A stretch of 41,881 bases of DNA from Halothiobacillus sp. GTDB lineage: Bacteria > Pseudomonadota > Gammaproteobacteria > Halothiobacillales > Halothiobacillaceae. The stretch lies in the NCBI GenBank assembly GCA_024636015.1, contig JAGXHU010000016.1, positions 1 through 41,881 of the forward strand, in the 5' to 3' direction. The notes below the pieces were generated by a model. That model was not told the DNA's origin. It was given only the letters and a program-made list of their open reading frames with translations, and did no database searches. Position numbers and translations under genes: made by a program. Below are positions 1-7,808 of this stretch, one piece after another (the first letter of the stretch is position 1; each line of letters begins with the position of its first letter).

Positions 1-120
1 CACCACGGCTGGCCGGTGCGCAAGGATTTCCACCACGGCTGGCCGGTGCGCAAGGATTTCCACCACGGCTGGCCGGTGCGCAAGGATTTCCACCACGGCT
101 GGCCGGTGCGCAGGGATTTT
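1..120. repeat. four tandem 30-bp direct repeats
   Basis: Four head-to-tail copies of a 30-bp unit fill positions 1-30, 31-60, 61-90 and 91-120. The first three are identical. The fourth differs only near its right end (caggga for caagga, and a final t for c). The array touches the window edge, so its true copy number is unknown. The unit is ten codons long and lies inside the minus-strand repeat protein, so copy changes would keep its frame. Confidence 0.95.
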
Positions 121-271
121 CCCCGCGCGCCTGGGCGGATGAAATGGGCGAAAAAGCATCCATGGGTGCAGGAAGCACCGCAGCCCCGGAAATGGCAATC
201 GCCAATGCCGGAATAGACGCCGTCAGGAGACGACGTGATTTCTTGGAAATTCGGGAATTTGCATTGCTCAT
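1..271 (-). CDS. secreted Cys-containing decapeptide-repeat protein (partial, 3' end outside window)
   Basis: The reverse strand opens at an ATG at 271-269 and stays open to the window edge (90 codons). A GGAG lies about 12 nt upstream of the start, which is rather far. Residues 1-14 are polar and basic (several Lys and Arg). Residues 15-34 are hydrophobic, and an Ala-Gln-Ala near 46-48 gives a credible Sec cleavage site. From residue 51 the protein is a repeat of G-N-P-C-A-P-A-S-R-G, the first copy starting with Glu, with one Cys per ten residues and four copies visible. The signal peptide, the in-frame 30-bp unit and synonymous change in the first copy (ccc for cct) support this strand over the plus-strand repeat ORF. 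The function is unknown. Periplasmic metal binding or a disulfide-linked structural role are guesses from the regular Cys spacing. The sulfur module lies immediately upstream on the same strand. Confidence 0.72.
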   Translation of the reverse strand, partial: MSNANSRISKKSRRLLTASIPALAIAISGAAVLPAPMDAFSPISSAQARGENPCAPASRGGNPCAPASRGGNPCAPASRGGNPCAPASRG

Positions 272-378
272 GGAATTACATTGCTCCAGATTGAATTAGC
301 AAAATTGCAGGTCATATAGTGGATATCCAGTACTTTGCGCACGGATGAGGCGATGAAAATACAACCTCACCCTTGGAT

Positions 379-1050
379 TTAATGCGCGCTCGTTGGCATA
401 GCGCTCGCGCCCAGCGGACCACGAACCGGGCTCCCGCCCTCAATCGGCTCATCCGCGGGGTCTTCGCCCGTCACAATATCTTCCGCGGTGTATACCCCGT
501 GGCTGCGCCCTTCAAGCATCCGGGCAAGCCAGAACCCGATACCGGCTAGCACGATCATCCCAGCGAACACGACCCAGGGCGACACACCCAAGAGGGCGGG
601 TAGGGTTTTCTCACTGATTCTGGCCGAAGTCATAATGCCGTGAATCAGTGCAGAGTCAAACAACCCCGCGAACCCGAAAATCCCAATCACCATACCCAGC
701 ATGAACACCAAACCATCGATACGACCGGATACGAAACCGACGACCGACGTGCCCGGGCAATAGCCCCCCACGGCGAATCCGGCACCGATCAAGGCCGCGC
801 CCGTCACGGTTGCCCATAGGAATGTGGTGGGCACGAAAAACCCCTGGGCACCAAAGTAATTCTTGGTTTGCAGCAACAAAATTCCAAAGGCGGCAACCAG
901 AATGGCCGTAAACATCACCTTGAAGACCGACCAGTCAGTCAGACGAAATTGCGCGGTCAATTTACAGGGTGAACCGAATCCGGCCTGCTCAAGAACGTAA
1001 CCGAAAAGAATACCGGAGGCCAATGCCGTACCTGCTACACCGTAATCCAT
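379..1050 (-). CDS. YeeE/YedE family transporter, second half (DUF6691-like)
   Basis: This is a 223-residue integral membrane protein of the YeeE/YedE sulfur-compound transporter superfamily, whose members import thiosulfate or related sulfur species. Conserved Cys-centred motifs are visible: G-F-G-S-P-C-K-L-T near residue 30, and G-G-Y-C-P-G-T-S in the middle, each next to hydrophobic helices. The C-terminus is a polar tail. The ATG at 1050 is chosen because it overlaps the TGA of the upstream transporter gene (TGATG) and has a GAGGG upstream. The frame stays open to 1170, but that extension overlaps the neighbour and looks non-coding. The two genes together equal one full-length YeeE and probably form one transporter. 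The substrate is inferred from the family. Confidence 0.85.
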   Translation of the reverse strand: MDYGVAGTALASGILFGYVLEQAGFGSPCKLTAQFRLTDWSVFKVMFTAILVAAFGILLLQTKNYFGAQGFFVPTTFLWATVTGAALIGAGFAVGGYCPGTSVVGFVSGRIDGLVFMLGMVIGIFGFAGLFDSALIHGIMTSARISEKTLPALLGVSPWVVFAGMIVLAGIGFWLARMLEGRSHGVYTAEDIVTGEDPADEPIEGGSPVRGPLGASAMPTSAH

Positions 1051-1574
1051 CACCAAACCCTCCGCATCAACGCGCTCATGCTCAAACCAACCACAAAGAA
1101 CACAACGAGAAAGATGAAACCGCCAATACCCAGCATGGCGGTACCCGACAAGCCGACACCACTCGTGCAACCAGCGGCCAAACGAGAACCAAATCCGGCG
1201 AGCACCCCGCCCAACAAGGCCAGCACCAGACGAGTCCGGGGGGAAATTTTACCTGCGCCGACATCAATCTTGATTTTGAAGCGACCGGCGCCAACTGCCG
1301 CCAGCAGTGCTCCGATTGCCACACCGATAACCTCGACTACAATCCAGTTCGCCAATGGGTTGGCGTGGTTCGCGACCATACCGCCAAGATAGCCATTGGT
1401 TTCTATGGCCGTTGGGGCCACCTGCATGCCGAACCAAGCCGCAATCCGTGCAAACGTGCCGGAAGCGCCGACACCATTTCCCACCAAGACAAAGGTAAGA
1501 ATCAACACCAGACCAAGCACAACACCCGCTACCACAGGGGGCCACAGCGGGCGCACTGGAGAACACTCAGACAT
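1050..1574 (-). CDS. YeeE/YedE family transporter, first half
   Basis: This 174-residue membrane protein has several hydrophobic segments and the family signature L-A-A-G-C-T-S-G-V-G-L-S-G near residue 135, where the Cys is thought to relay the sulfur substrate. It is translationally coupled to the second half through a one-base stop/start overlap. The ATG at 1574 has an AGGAG seven bases upstream. Upstream lies an AT-rich stretch (about 1640-1730) likely to hold the promoter, and an inverted repeat at 1621-1655. The MBL-fold hydrolase precedes it on the same strand, so sulfur transport or detoxification is the likely theme. Thiosulfate specificity is not proven. Confidence 0.88.
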   Translation of the reverse strand: MSECSPVRPLWPPVVAGVVLGLVLILTFVLVGNGVGASGTFARIAAWFGMQVAPTAIETNGYLGGMVANHANPLANWIVVEVIGVAIGALLAAVGAGRFKIKIDVGAGKISPRTRLVLALLGGVLAGFGSRLAAGCTSGVGLSGTAMLGIGGFIFLVVFFVVGLSMSALMRRVW

Positions 1575-1620
1575 GGATTACTCCTAAAATAAACAACAGA
1601 AAGAAGTGGGGTTTTAGCCT

Positions 1621-1655
1621 ATCAAACAGCAAATCACCTAATTGTCATGTTTGAT
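1621..1655. promoter_or_regulatory. inverted repeat in the yeeE leader, possible operator
   Basis: Eight-base arms, ATCAAACA at 1621-1628 and TGTTTGAT at 1648-1655, are perfectly complementary and separated by 19 bases. They lie 47-81 bases upstream of the yeeE start, between it and the AT-rich presumed promoter. The spacing suits either a regulator binding two half-sites or a hairpin in the leader RNA. No regulator is identified from the sequence. Confidence 0.35.
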
Positions 1656-1772
1656 GGATCCATTGGTCTGCTCTATAACTATATTACCTATAATTAATAA
1701 CCATATATATCAAAGCATTGGAAAATCGTAATTACGCGCGCTGATGCACTGAAACCATTCAAAAGAACCGAT

Positions 1773-2798
1773 TCAAAACGATGCAGATTCCGCCTCAAGA
1801 TAAGCGAGAGAGGAATACTTCCCTATATTCTCATCAAACCCTTTCGTCACCTTTGCATATTTCTGAACACGGGGATCGTTCAAGGCATAATCCTTGGCCG
1901 CATTAGGCCCAGCGAACTCCTTGACCGCCCTTTCGGCCGACTGATAAATGCCCTCGAAGAGCTCCCGGTTGTGGACGAGCACCTGTTTGCCCGGATGGCC
2001 ATGTGCCGGAATCCACAGCGCACCGGGTACAGCAGCCTCCAGCGCATCATAATTCTTGAAGGTTCCCCGGAAGCTCCCATCGTCCATGAACGCAATTCGG
2101 TTATCCATCGCCACGTCACCTACATGCACGATGCTCTGCCCAACAAGCTCCAAACTGATGTCCGAAGGGGTATGCGCCGTTCCGTAAAAATGCACCTTGA
2201 TCTTCGTATTACCGAAATCAAGCACGTCACCATGAACCACCGTCTTGTTGGGCGGTGTCACCACGGTGCCCAGAGTGGCATTGCCCGTGGCACGCTCCAT
2301 GAGGTGGCTCCAGAACTGGCCCTGCCCCGTCTTGATGGCGGATGCAGTTTTTTCGTGGGCATAGATCGGGATATCCGGATTACTTTCCACAAAGGCGTGA
2401 TTTCCGAGCCAGTGATCACCGTGATAATGCGTATTGATCACCGCCACCACGGGTGCATCCGTCACCTTGCGAATCTGGCGCAAAGCCATTTCACCAATCT
2501 GTTTGGAGGCCCCGCTATCGATGACCACCACCCCTTTTCGCGTCGTGACAAAGGTGACGTTACTCATCATTCCCTGGTTCTCAACCGAGGGGAAGCCCCA
2601 GGGCGACACGACACAATAGACATTCTCGGCCAACCGTGTTGCCGCAATATCGGGCACCTTGGGCCCAGCGATCACCAATTGTTCCGCGGCAAAAACCCGC
2701 GATGAATACGACAGGGGTAGCGTCGCAAAACCTGCAAGGCCTCCCACCGTTTTCAGAAAACGACGCCGTTGACCGGGGCTCATGTGCTGGTTGTTCAT
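1773..2798 (-). CDS. Tat-exported metallo-beta-lactamase-fold hydrolase (SoxH-like)
   Basis: This 341-residue periplasmic metallohydrolase begins with a twin-arginine signal (R-R-R-F-L-K at 11-16, then a hydrophobic stretch ending around Val-Phe-Ala-Ala). The mature part shows the full MBL-fold metal set: H-x-H-x-D-H at 124-129, a His at 209 (G-T-A-H-T), an Asp at 228 (H-V-G-D) and a His-Gly-His near 266-268. Proteins of this type include SoxH and the zinc hydrolases found with quinoprotein systems. The substrate is unknown. Its position upstream of the YeeE pair suggests a role with sulfur compounds. The AT-rich 198-bp gap to yeeE suggests separate promoters. The start is preceded by a weak AGAGA. 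Confidence 0.88.
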   Translation of the reverse strand: MNNQHMSPGQRRRFLKTVGGLAGFATLPLSYSSRVFAAEQLVIAGPKVPDIAATRLAENVYCVVSPWGFPSVENQGMMSNVTFVTTRKGVVVIDSGASKQIGEMALRQIRKVTDAPVVAVINTHYHGDHWLGNHAFVESNPDIPIYAHEKTASAIKTGQGQFWSHLMERATGNATLGTVVTPPNKTVVHGDVLDFGNTKIKVHFYGTAHTPSDISLELVGQSIVHVGDVAMDNRIAFMDDGSFRGTFKNYDALEAAVPGALWIPAHGHPGKQVLVHNRELFEGIYQSAERAVKEFAGPNAAKDYALNDPRVQKYAKVTKGFDENIGKYSSLAYLEAESASF

Positions 2799-3091
2799 GG
2801 CTATATTCTCTTTGATCTAATTGTTTAATGGCCTGTCGCGGGTCTATCGAAGCAATCCGACACCTCACAGCTTTATCTTGGTTCTCACCATGAGTAAATT
2901 CAATACCCATATCATCAATTGTTTTAATAAAACCCCAAGATTGCTTGGGATTCCGGCGTGAGCAACATGACACGACCCCATCAAGATAGCGTCACGAAAC
3001 TCGTCCTTGACCCCTCCATTAGCGCACCGGTACTTCACAACGGGAGACGGGTACAATCAAACCATCACCGCTGCCCCTGAAGGTTTATATC

Positions 3092-3568
3092 GTGCCCTGC
3101 TCTAACCATACGCAATGTGCCCCGACGGCACTCGCTCATGCCGAAGCGGTCTGCCTGGCACGCGGCGCCCGCCTGACCGCGATCCGGCGGGCCGTTCTGG
3201 CAGAAATCTGGGCCGACCATGAGGCCACAAAGGCCTATGAGCTGATTAGTCGCCTCTCCCGGGAAGGCAATCCGATCAAGCCCCCGACAATCTATCGCGC
3301 CCTGGATTTTCTCCTGGCCCATGGCCTGATCCACCGAATTGAAAGCCTCAATGCCTTTGTAGGTTGCAGTCATCCGGACGCCCCCCACCAGGCCATCATG
3401 CTGATCTGCGACCAATGTGGAATCATCCACGAGCAATCCAGCGAAGATCTCAATGCGCTACTGGGCGGAATCGCGCACCGGCAGCAATTCACAACTTGTC
3501 AGCAATCCATCGAACTGCACGGCCTGTGCTTCGATTGTCAGGGCAGCGCCCCCCAGAGCAGCGTATAG
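3092..3568 (+). CDS. zur: Fur-family regulator, Zur type
   Basis: This is a 158-residue ferric-uptake-regulator family protein. A winged helix occupies roughly residues 15-85 (R-L-T-A-I-R-R-A-V-L, then P-P-T-I-Y-R-A-L-D-F-L). The C-terminal half carries two Cys pairs, C-D-Q-C at 106-109 and C-F-D-C at 146-149, matching the structural zinc site of E. coli Zur in spacing. The G-C-S-H-P segment near 91 also resembles Zur more than Fur. The start is GTG with a GAAGG about 8 bases upstream. It is divergent from the MBL-fold gene. A ZntB-type transporter lies two genes downstream. I saw no clear Zur box. Confidence 0.85.
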   Translation: MPCSNHTQCAPTALAHAEAVCLARGARLTAIRRAVLAEIWADHEATKAYELISRLSREGNPIKPPTIYRALDFLLAHGLIHRIESLNAFVGCSHPDAPHQAIMLICDQCGIIHEQSSEDLNALLGGIAHRQQFTTCQQSIELHGLCFDCQGSAPQSSV

Positions 3569-3680
3569 CCCGCACGCACAACGTGGCCGGACGCCATCTT
3601 CCGTCAAAAGAACCCGACGGACGGCTGCCTTTCGCGCTAAAATCGCCAGTCAAACAACCGTGATCGAGACGCCCCCAGCC

Positions 3681-4274
3681 ATGATGCCCACACCGCAAGA
3701 AATCGCCCAGCTCCGCGCCGACCTCACGCAGCACGTCACGCTCATGGGGCAGGATCTCGATCTGCGCTCGACCTGGGGTCTGTTTTCCCCGCGGCAAATC
3801 GACGATGGCACACGCCTCCTACTCGACTTCCTACCACCGCCGGACCCCGGTCAAACAGTCGTGGATATGGGCTGCGGTTATGGCCCGATCGGTCTGTCGC
3901 TGGCCAAGGCCGAACCGACCGCTTCGGTCATCCTGTTGGACAAGGATTTTGTCGCCTGCGAATATGCGACCGCCAATGCGGCACGCAATCGCCTCAACAA
4001 TGTCACCGTCAAGCTCAGTAACGGGTTATCTGCCATTCAGGGCACCCACGCACATCGAATCGTCTCGAACGTGCCCGCGAAGGTTGGCAAGGAATTGTGG
4101 TCGATCATGCTGTTCGATTCCTGGCAGGCACTGCATCCCGGAGGAGATCTGTGGTTTGTGAGCATCAATGGCCTGCGGGATTACTTCAAACGCACCTTTC
4201 AGGAACAGTTTGGTAATTATGACAAAATCAAACAGGGACGGGATTACACCATCCACAAGGCAGTAAAACGCTAA
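3681..4274 (+). CDS. class I SAM-dependent methyltransferase (MTS/RsmC-like small domain)
   Basis: This is a methyltransferase of about 197 residues related to the catalytic half of rRNA guanine-N2 methyltransferases (RsmC, RlmG, YbxB type). Motif I is V-V-D-M-G-C-G-Y-G-P-I-G-L, followed by the acidic end of strand 2 (I-L-L-D-K-D). The substrate-side motif reads S-N-V-P-A-K-V-G-K where the family usually has S-N-P-P-x-x-x-G-K, so the key Asn is kept but the first Pro is replaced. The ATG at 3681 is chosen over a GTG at 3660 and an ATG at 3684, none of which has a strong ribosome site. The target (rRNA or a small molecule) is not known. Confidence 0.75.
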   Translation: MMPTPQEIAQLRADLTQHVTLMGQDLDLRSTWGLFSPRQIDDGTRLLLDFLPPPDPGQTVVDMGCGYGPIGLSLAKAEPTASVILLDKDFVACEYATANAARNRLNNVTVKLSNGLSAIQGTHAHRIVSNVPAKVGKELWSIMLFDSWQALHPGGDLWFVSINGLRDYFKRTFQEQFGNYDKIKQGRDYTIHKAVKR

Positions 4275-4366
4275 GAAACTTCTGCGGGAAGCGTACGCAA
4301 CGCCCCGACATCGGCAATACAACAAACGACAAGAAGCACACCAGGATTCGAATCAGGGCGACGTAA

Positions 4367-5332
4367 ATGACGACAGATTTTTACACATGGCGAATGCTCG
4401 GCGACGGTCATGCCGCGTTACTGCCACTATCGGATGAGACCCCGAGTGCGGGGCCCATCTGGTTACATCTCAATTTTGCGCAGCCCGAGACCCATGAATG
4501 GATTCGTGCACAGACGGATCTGGATGTCACGGTTCAGGATACCTTGCTCGCCGAAGTGACCCGTCCTCGCGCCCTGATCCTGGATCAGGGATTGTTATTG
4601 ACGCTGCGCGGGATCAATCACAATCCCGGCCAGGAACCGGATGACATGGTTGGGATTCGGCTCTGGATCACGCCCCGGCGGATCATCAGCACCCATCTGC
4701 GCCCGTTACGGGCGGTCAATACCCTGCAGCGCGACATGGAAACCAACAACGCCCCCAAGGACGCCGGGCAGTTCGTCACCCGACTGGTGGAATTGCTCAA
4801 TGACAACATGCTCGACACGATCGAAGAAATCGACGAGCTGACCGATAATTATGAAAAGGCGATGCTGAAGAGCGACGAAACCGAGCCGGTTTCCGACCGG
4901 GATCTTGCCGATCTGCGCACCATGATCCTAACGCTGCGACGCTATCTTGGCCCCCAGCGCGACGCCCTGTTTTCCGTAGTCGGCAGTCACCTGAGCTGGG
5001 TGAAAAAGGGGTCGGTACAACGCTTGCGGGAGGCGGAAAACCGACTGACCCGCTATATCGAAGTTCTGGATGCCTCGCGGGATCAGATGCGGATTATTCA
5101 GGAGCAGATGCAAACTCGGTCGAACAACGAGTTGAACAAGCAACTCACCTTCCTGACAGCCCTGTCCGCCATTTTCCTCCCCCTCACCTTTATTACGGGG
5201 CTGTTCGGGGTAAATATCGCCGGCATTCCCGGCAACCAGAGCCCATCCTGGGCATTCTTCGCATTCACCCTTCTCTTGACCGCCATCGCGGGGTTATTGA
5301 TTTATCTGTTCAAACGCGCCCGGCTGTTCTGA
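4367..5332 (+). CDS. zntB: CorA-superfamily zinc transporter, ZntB type
   Basis: This 321-residue protein has a long soluble N-terminal domain (1-255) rich in charged helices, then two membrane segments near 262-280 and 295-315. The loop signature is G-V-N at 281-283 followed by I-A-G-I-P-G, the ZntB form, rather than the G-M-N of magnesium-transporting CorA. The C-terminus is short and basic, as usual. Length matches ZntB (about 327). An AGGGCG precedes the ATG. The protein would form a pentameric inner-membrane channel for Zn2+. Together with the nearby zur gene it suggests zinc homeostasis, but co-regulation is inferred. Confidence 0.85.
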   Translation: MTTDFYTWRMLGDGHAALLPLSDETPSAGPIWLHLNFAQPETHEWIRAQTDLDVTVQDTLLAEVTRPRALILDQGLLLTLRGINHNPGQEPDDMVGIRLWITPRRIISTHLRPLRAVNTLQRDMETNNAPKDAGQFVTRLVELLNDNMLDTIEEIDELTDNYEKAMLKSDETEPVSDRDLADLRTMILTLRRYLGPQRDALFSVVGSHLSWVKKGSVQRLREAENRLTRYIEVLDASRDQMRIIQEQMQTRSNNELNKQLTFLTALSAIFLPLTFITGLFGVNIAGIPGNQSPSWAFFAFTLLLTAIAGLLIYLFKRARLF

Positions 5333-5370
5333 CCCGGCACGTTTGATGTCACCGGCAACTGAATCCTGAA

Positions 5371-5973
5371 TCAGACCCGACGTTGAATTCGGTAAATAGC
5401 ATGCTCGCCGAACCAATTCGGCAACGCACGCAACAAGGGCGACTCCCGCCGTGCCCGGTCGACAACGGCACGATCCAGAATGTCGATACCCAGTTCGGCG
5501 CAGAGGGCCTCAAAATCGGTGAGTGTGCACAAATGGATGTTGGGCGTGTTATACCAAGGGTTCGGCAACGCTCGGTTGATCGGCATATGCCCGAGCAGAC
5601 CCAACTGCACCCGGTTTCGCCAGTAACCCATGTTCGGGAAGGTCACAATCCCCTCGCGAGCGACCTGGAGCATATCTACCAACAAGCGCTCCGGATGGCG
5701 AATCGCCTGAATGGTCTGACTAACAATCACGAAATCGAATGACTCCGGCGTAAACCAGTCGCTGATCCCCTTGTCCAAGTCTTCCTGGATGACATTGAGC
5801 CCCCGCTCGATGCAAGCGGCCACCTGCTCATCCTCCAACTCAAGACCCACGCCGGTCACCTGACGCGTACCGAGCAGATGATCCAGCAAGGCGCCATCGC
5901 CACAGCCCAAATCAAGTACCCGGCTACGGGGGGTGATCCATTCTTCAACAATATGCCAATCGGGCCGAATCAT
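5371..5973 (-). CDS. metW: methionine biosynthesis protein MetW
   Basis: This 200-residue Rossmann-fold methyltransferase-like protein has a SAM motif [12 protein letters not shown] at 19-30 and the MetW-typical segment [10 protein letters not shown] near residue 114. MetW works with MetX; in several proteobacteria it forms a complex that activates homoserine acylation. The ATG overlaps the TGA of metX (ATGA), so the two are translationally coupled. The gene converges on zntB with a 38-bp gap that holds no clear terminator. Confidence 0.93.
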   Translation of the reverse strand: MIRPDWHIVEEWITPRSRVLDLGCGDGALLDHLLGTRQVTGVGLELEDEQVAACIERGLNVIQEDLDKGISDWFTPESFDFVIVSQTIQAIRHPERLLVDMLQVAREGIVTFPNMGYWRNRVQLGLLGHMPINRALPNPWYNTPNIHLCTLTDFEALCAELGIDILDRAVVDRARRESPLLRALPNWFGEHAIYRIQRRV

Positions 5974-7139
5974 GCCGCCCCCCCCCCATTAATCAGGGCC
6001 AGATACCCAGCCAGCACCCGGTGGTAATAGGGAATCGTGACCAAAAAAGCATCATGCCCATGATTTGACTCGATCTCGGCATAAGACACCCGCTTGCCGG
6101 ATGCCAGTAGTGCCCGCACGATCTCGCGCGAGCGCTCCGGGGCGAACCGCCAGTCCGAGGTAAATGAAATCACCAGAAAAGATGCCTTCACCGACTCCAG
6201 CGCCACCGCTAGATCGTCGCCGGCCCCGTGGGCCGGATCGAAATAATCCAGTGCCTTGGTCATCAACAGATAGGTATTGGCGTCAAAACGATCCACAAAG
6301 CTGGTGCCTTGATGGCGCAGATAGCTTTCCACTTGAAATTCGACATCAAAGCCATACTGGATCTGGCCCGCCCGAAGTTCGCGCCCAAACTTGGCCCGCA
6401 TAGCATCGTCCGACAGATAGGTAATGTGGCCCAGCATCCGCGCCAACATCAGCCCGCGACGCGGGATCGTACCCTGTACGGCATACCGGCCACCGTGAAA
6501 ATCAGGATCGGTAATAATGGCCTGCCGGGCGACCTCGTTAAACGCAATATTCTGCGCCGACAGCTTAGGAGCCGCAGCAATCACGATCGCATGGGAAAGC
6601 GCCTCGGGATAACTCGTGGACCACTGCAATACCTGCATTCCACCAAGGCTACCGCCAATCACCGCCGCCCAGTGCGCTATCCCGAGCCGCAGCATCAACC
6701 GGTGTTGCGACTGCACCCAATCCCGAACCGTCACAATGGGGAAATCCGGGCCATAAGGCTTGCCCGAGATCGGATCGATACTCAGCGGACCCGTTGACCC
6801 CTTACAGCCACCGAGATTGTTGAGGCTCACGACAAAAAATCGATTGGTATCGATGGGTTTGCCCGGCCCGATGGCCGAATCCCACCAGCCCGGCTTGCGG
6901 TCTGTCTCGGCATGATAGCCAGCCGCATGATGATCACCGGACAAGGCGTGACAAATCAGAATGGCATTGTCGCAGGCCGCATTCAGCACACCATAGGTCT
7001 CGTAGACCAGCTCGTAGGACGGCAAACTCCGACCACAGTCCAGCGCCAGCGGCTCATTGAACGCGGCGACCTGAGGCCGGACGATGCCGACGGAGTGGCT
7101 ACTACGAAGATCAAGCCCTTTTTTGGACGAATCAGTCAA
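5970..7139 (-). CDS. metX: homoserine O-acyltransferase MetX
   Basis: This alpha/beta-hydrolase of about 389 residues makes O-succinyl- or O-acetyl-homoserine for methionine synthesis. Visible landmarks are [12 protein letters not shown], the nucleophile elbow G-G-S-L-G-G-M-Q, and the catalytic Asp (F-T-S-D-W-R-F-A-P) and His ([10 protein letters not shown]) near the end. No ATG exists at the right place. A TTG at 7139 has an AGGG eight bases upstream and gives the normal N-terminus just before S-V-G-I-V-R-P-Q. A second TTG at 7187 would add 16 unconserved residues. Acyl donor specificity cannot be decided from reading alone. The 3' end carries a run of ten G (minus strand) encoding Gly residues. 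Confidence 0.9.
   Translation of the reverse strand: MTDSSKKGLDLRSSHSVGIVRPQVAAFNEPLALDCGRSLPSYELVYETYGVLNAACDNAILICHALSGDHHAAGYHAETDRKPGWWDSAIGPGKPIDTNRFFVVSLNNLGGCKGSTGPLSIDPISGKPYGPDFPIVTVRDWVQSQHRLMLRLGIAHWAAVIGGSLGGMQVLQWSTSYPEALSHAIVIAAAPKLSAQNIAFNEVARQAIITDPDFHGGRYAVQGTIPRRGLMLARMLGHITYLSDDAMRAKFGRELRAGQIQYGFDVEFQVESYLRHQGTSFVDRFDANTYLLMTKALDYFDPAHGAGDDLAVALESVKASFLVISFTSDWRFAPERSREIVRALLASGKRVSYAEIESNHGHDAFLVTIPYYHRVLAGYLALINGGGAA
5978..5987. repeat. homopolymer run of ten C (G on the coding strand)
   Basis: Ten consecutive C bases sit 6-15 bases before the end of metX on the coding strand, next to the metX-metW overlap. A length change would alter the last few residues of MetX and uncouple or re-couple metW. 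The run is also a typical place for a sequencing length error. Confidence 0.9.
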
Positions 7140-7256
7140 TCGAAATACCCTGCATATTGAACCGACGGATTGCGACTCTGGCCACAATCAACGCCGAATA
7201 GAAACCAATCTAAAACCCAGCCCTCACTTGAAACAGTCAACGGACGAATCCGCTAC

Positions 7257-7808
7257 CTATCCCATCAGCAGGTTACCCACGGTAATCTGCAAAACCTGGA
7301 TCAGTAACAATACGGCCAAGGGGCTCAGATCTATCCCCGCCAATGGCGGCAAAAAACGCTGCACAGGCCTCAACAGGGGATCCGTCAGTTCTTCGAGCAA
7401 GGATACGGCCGGGGAACGGGTGTTACCGATCCAGGACGCCACCGCACGCATCAATATCGTCCAGAAGAACAGATCAGTCACCATCAAAAACGCAAAATAT
7501 AGGCTGTTAACTAGTAGGGCTACCGCAGTAACAGACAATCCCTTCATCGCCGCCAGCACCCAGACCATCAGCACAATCAACACAAGCGCCACCAGTAAGG
7601 CGGCCAGATCATGCCGACCGGTCTTCGGCAACACCCGGCGCAGTGGATTGAGCACCGGATTGGTCAGTTTGACGATCGACTGTGTCACGGGGTTGAAGAA
7701 ATTAGCCCGGAATAGCTGCAGAAAATAACGAACCAACACCATGAAAATCAAGAGTTGAAAAAGCGTGCGCACCAAGAAAAGGATCGGATCACCAAAACTA
7801 CCACTCAT
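7257..7808 (-). CDS. yggT: YggT family membrane protein
   Basis: This 183-residue protein is made of two YGGT modules, each with a pair of hydrophobic helices and the family pattern N-P-V-x-x-x-L-R-R-V-L-P (residues 48-60) or D-P-L-L-R-P-V-Q-R-F-L-P (C-terminal half). YggT proteins are inner-membrane proteins with proposed roles in osmotic or cell-envelope functions. The biochemical activity is unsettled. It starts directly after the proC stop (TAAATG), so it belongs to the yggS-proC-yggT unit. Confidence 0.92.
   Translation of the reverse strand: MSGSFGDPILFLVRTLFQLLIFMVLVRYFLQLFRANFFNPVTQSIVKLTNPVLNPLRRVLPKTGRHDLAALLVALVLIVLMVWVLAAMKGLSVTAVALLVNSLYFAFLMVTDLFFWTILMRAVASWIGNTRSPAVSLLEELTDPLLRPVQRFLPPLAGIDLSPLAVLLLIQVLQITVGNLLMG

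Noticed and set aside
1..120. 30-bp repeats as a CRISPR array
   Set aside because: The repeats are directly adjacent with no spacers, and no cas genes are present.
16..216. Plus-strand 66-residue repeat ORF over the 30-bp repeats
   Set aside because: It has no start signal context or family features. The opposite strand has a signal peptide followed by the same repeats in frame, which explains the sequence better.
7140..7256. Possible SAM riboswitch upstream of metX
   Set aside because: The gap is only 117 bases and I could not draw any known SAM riboswitch fold or see a terminator stem.
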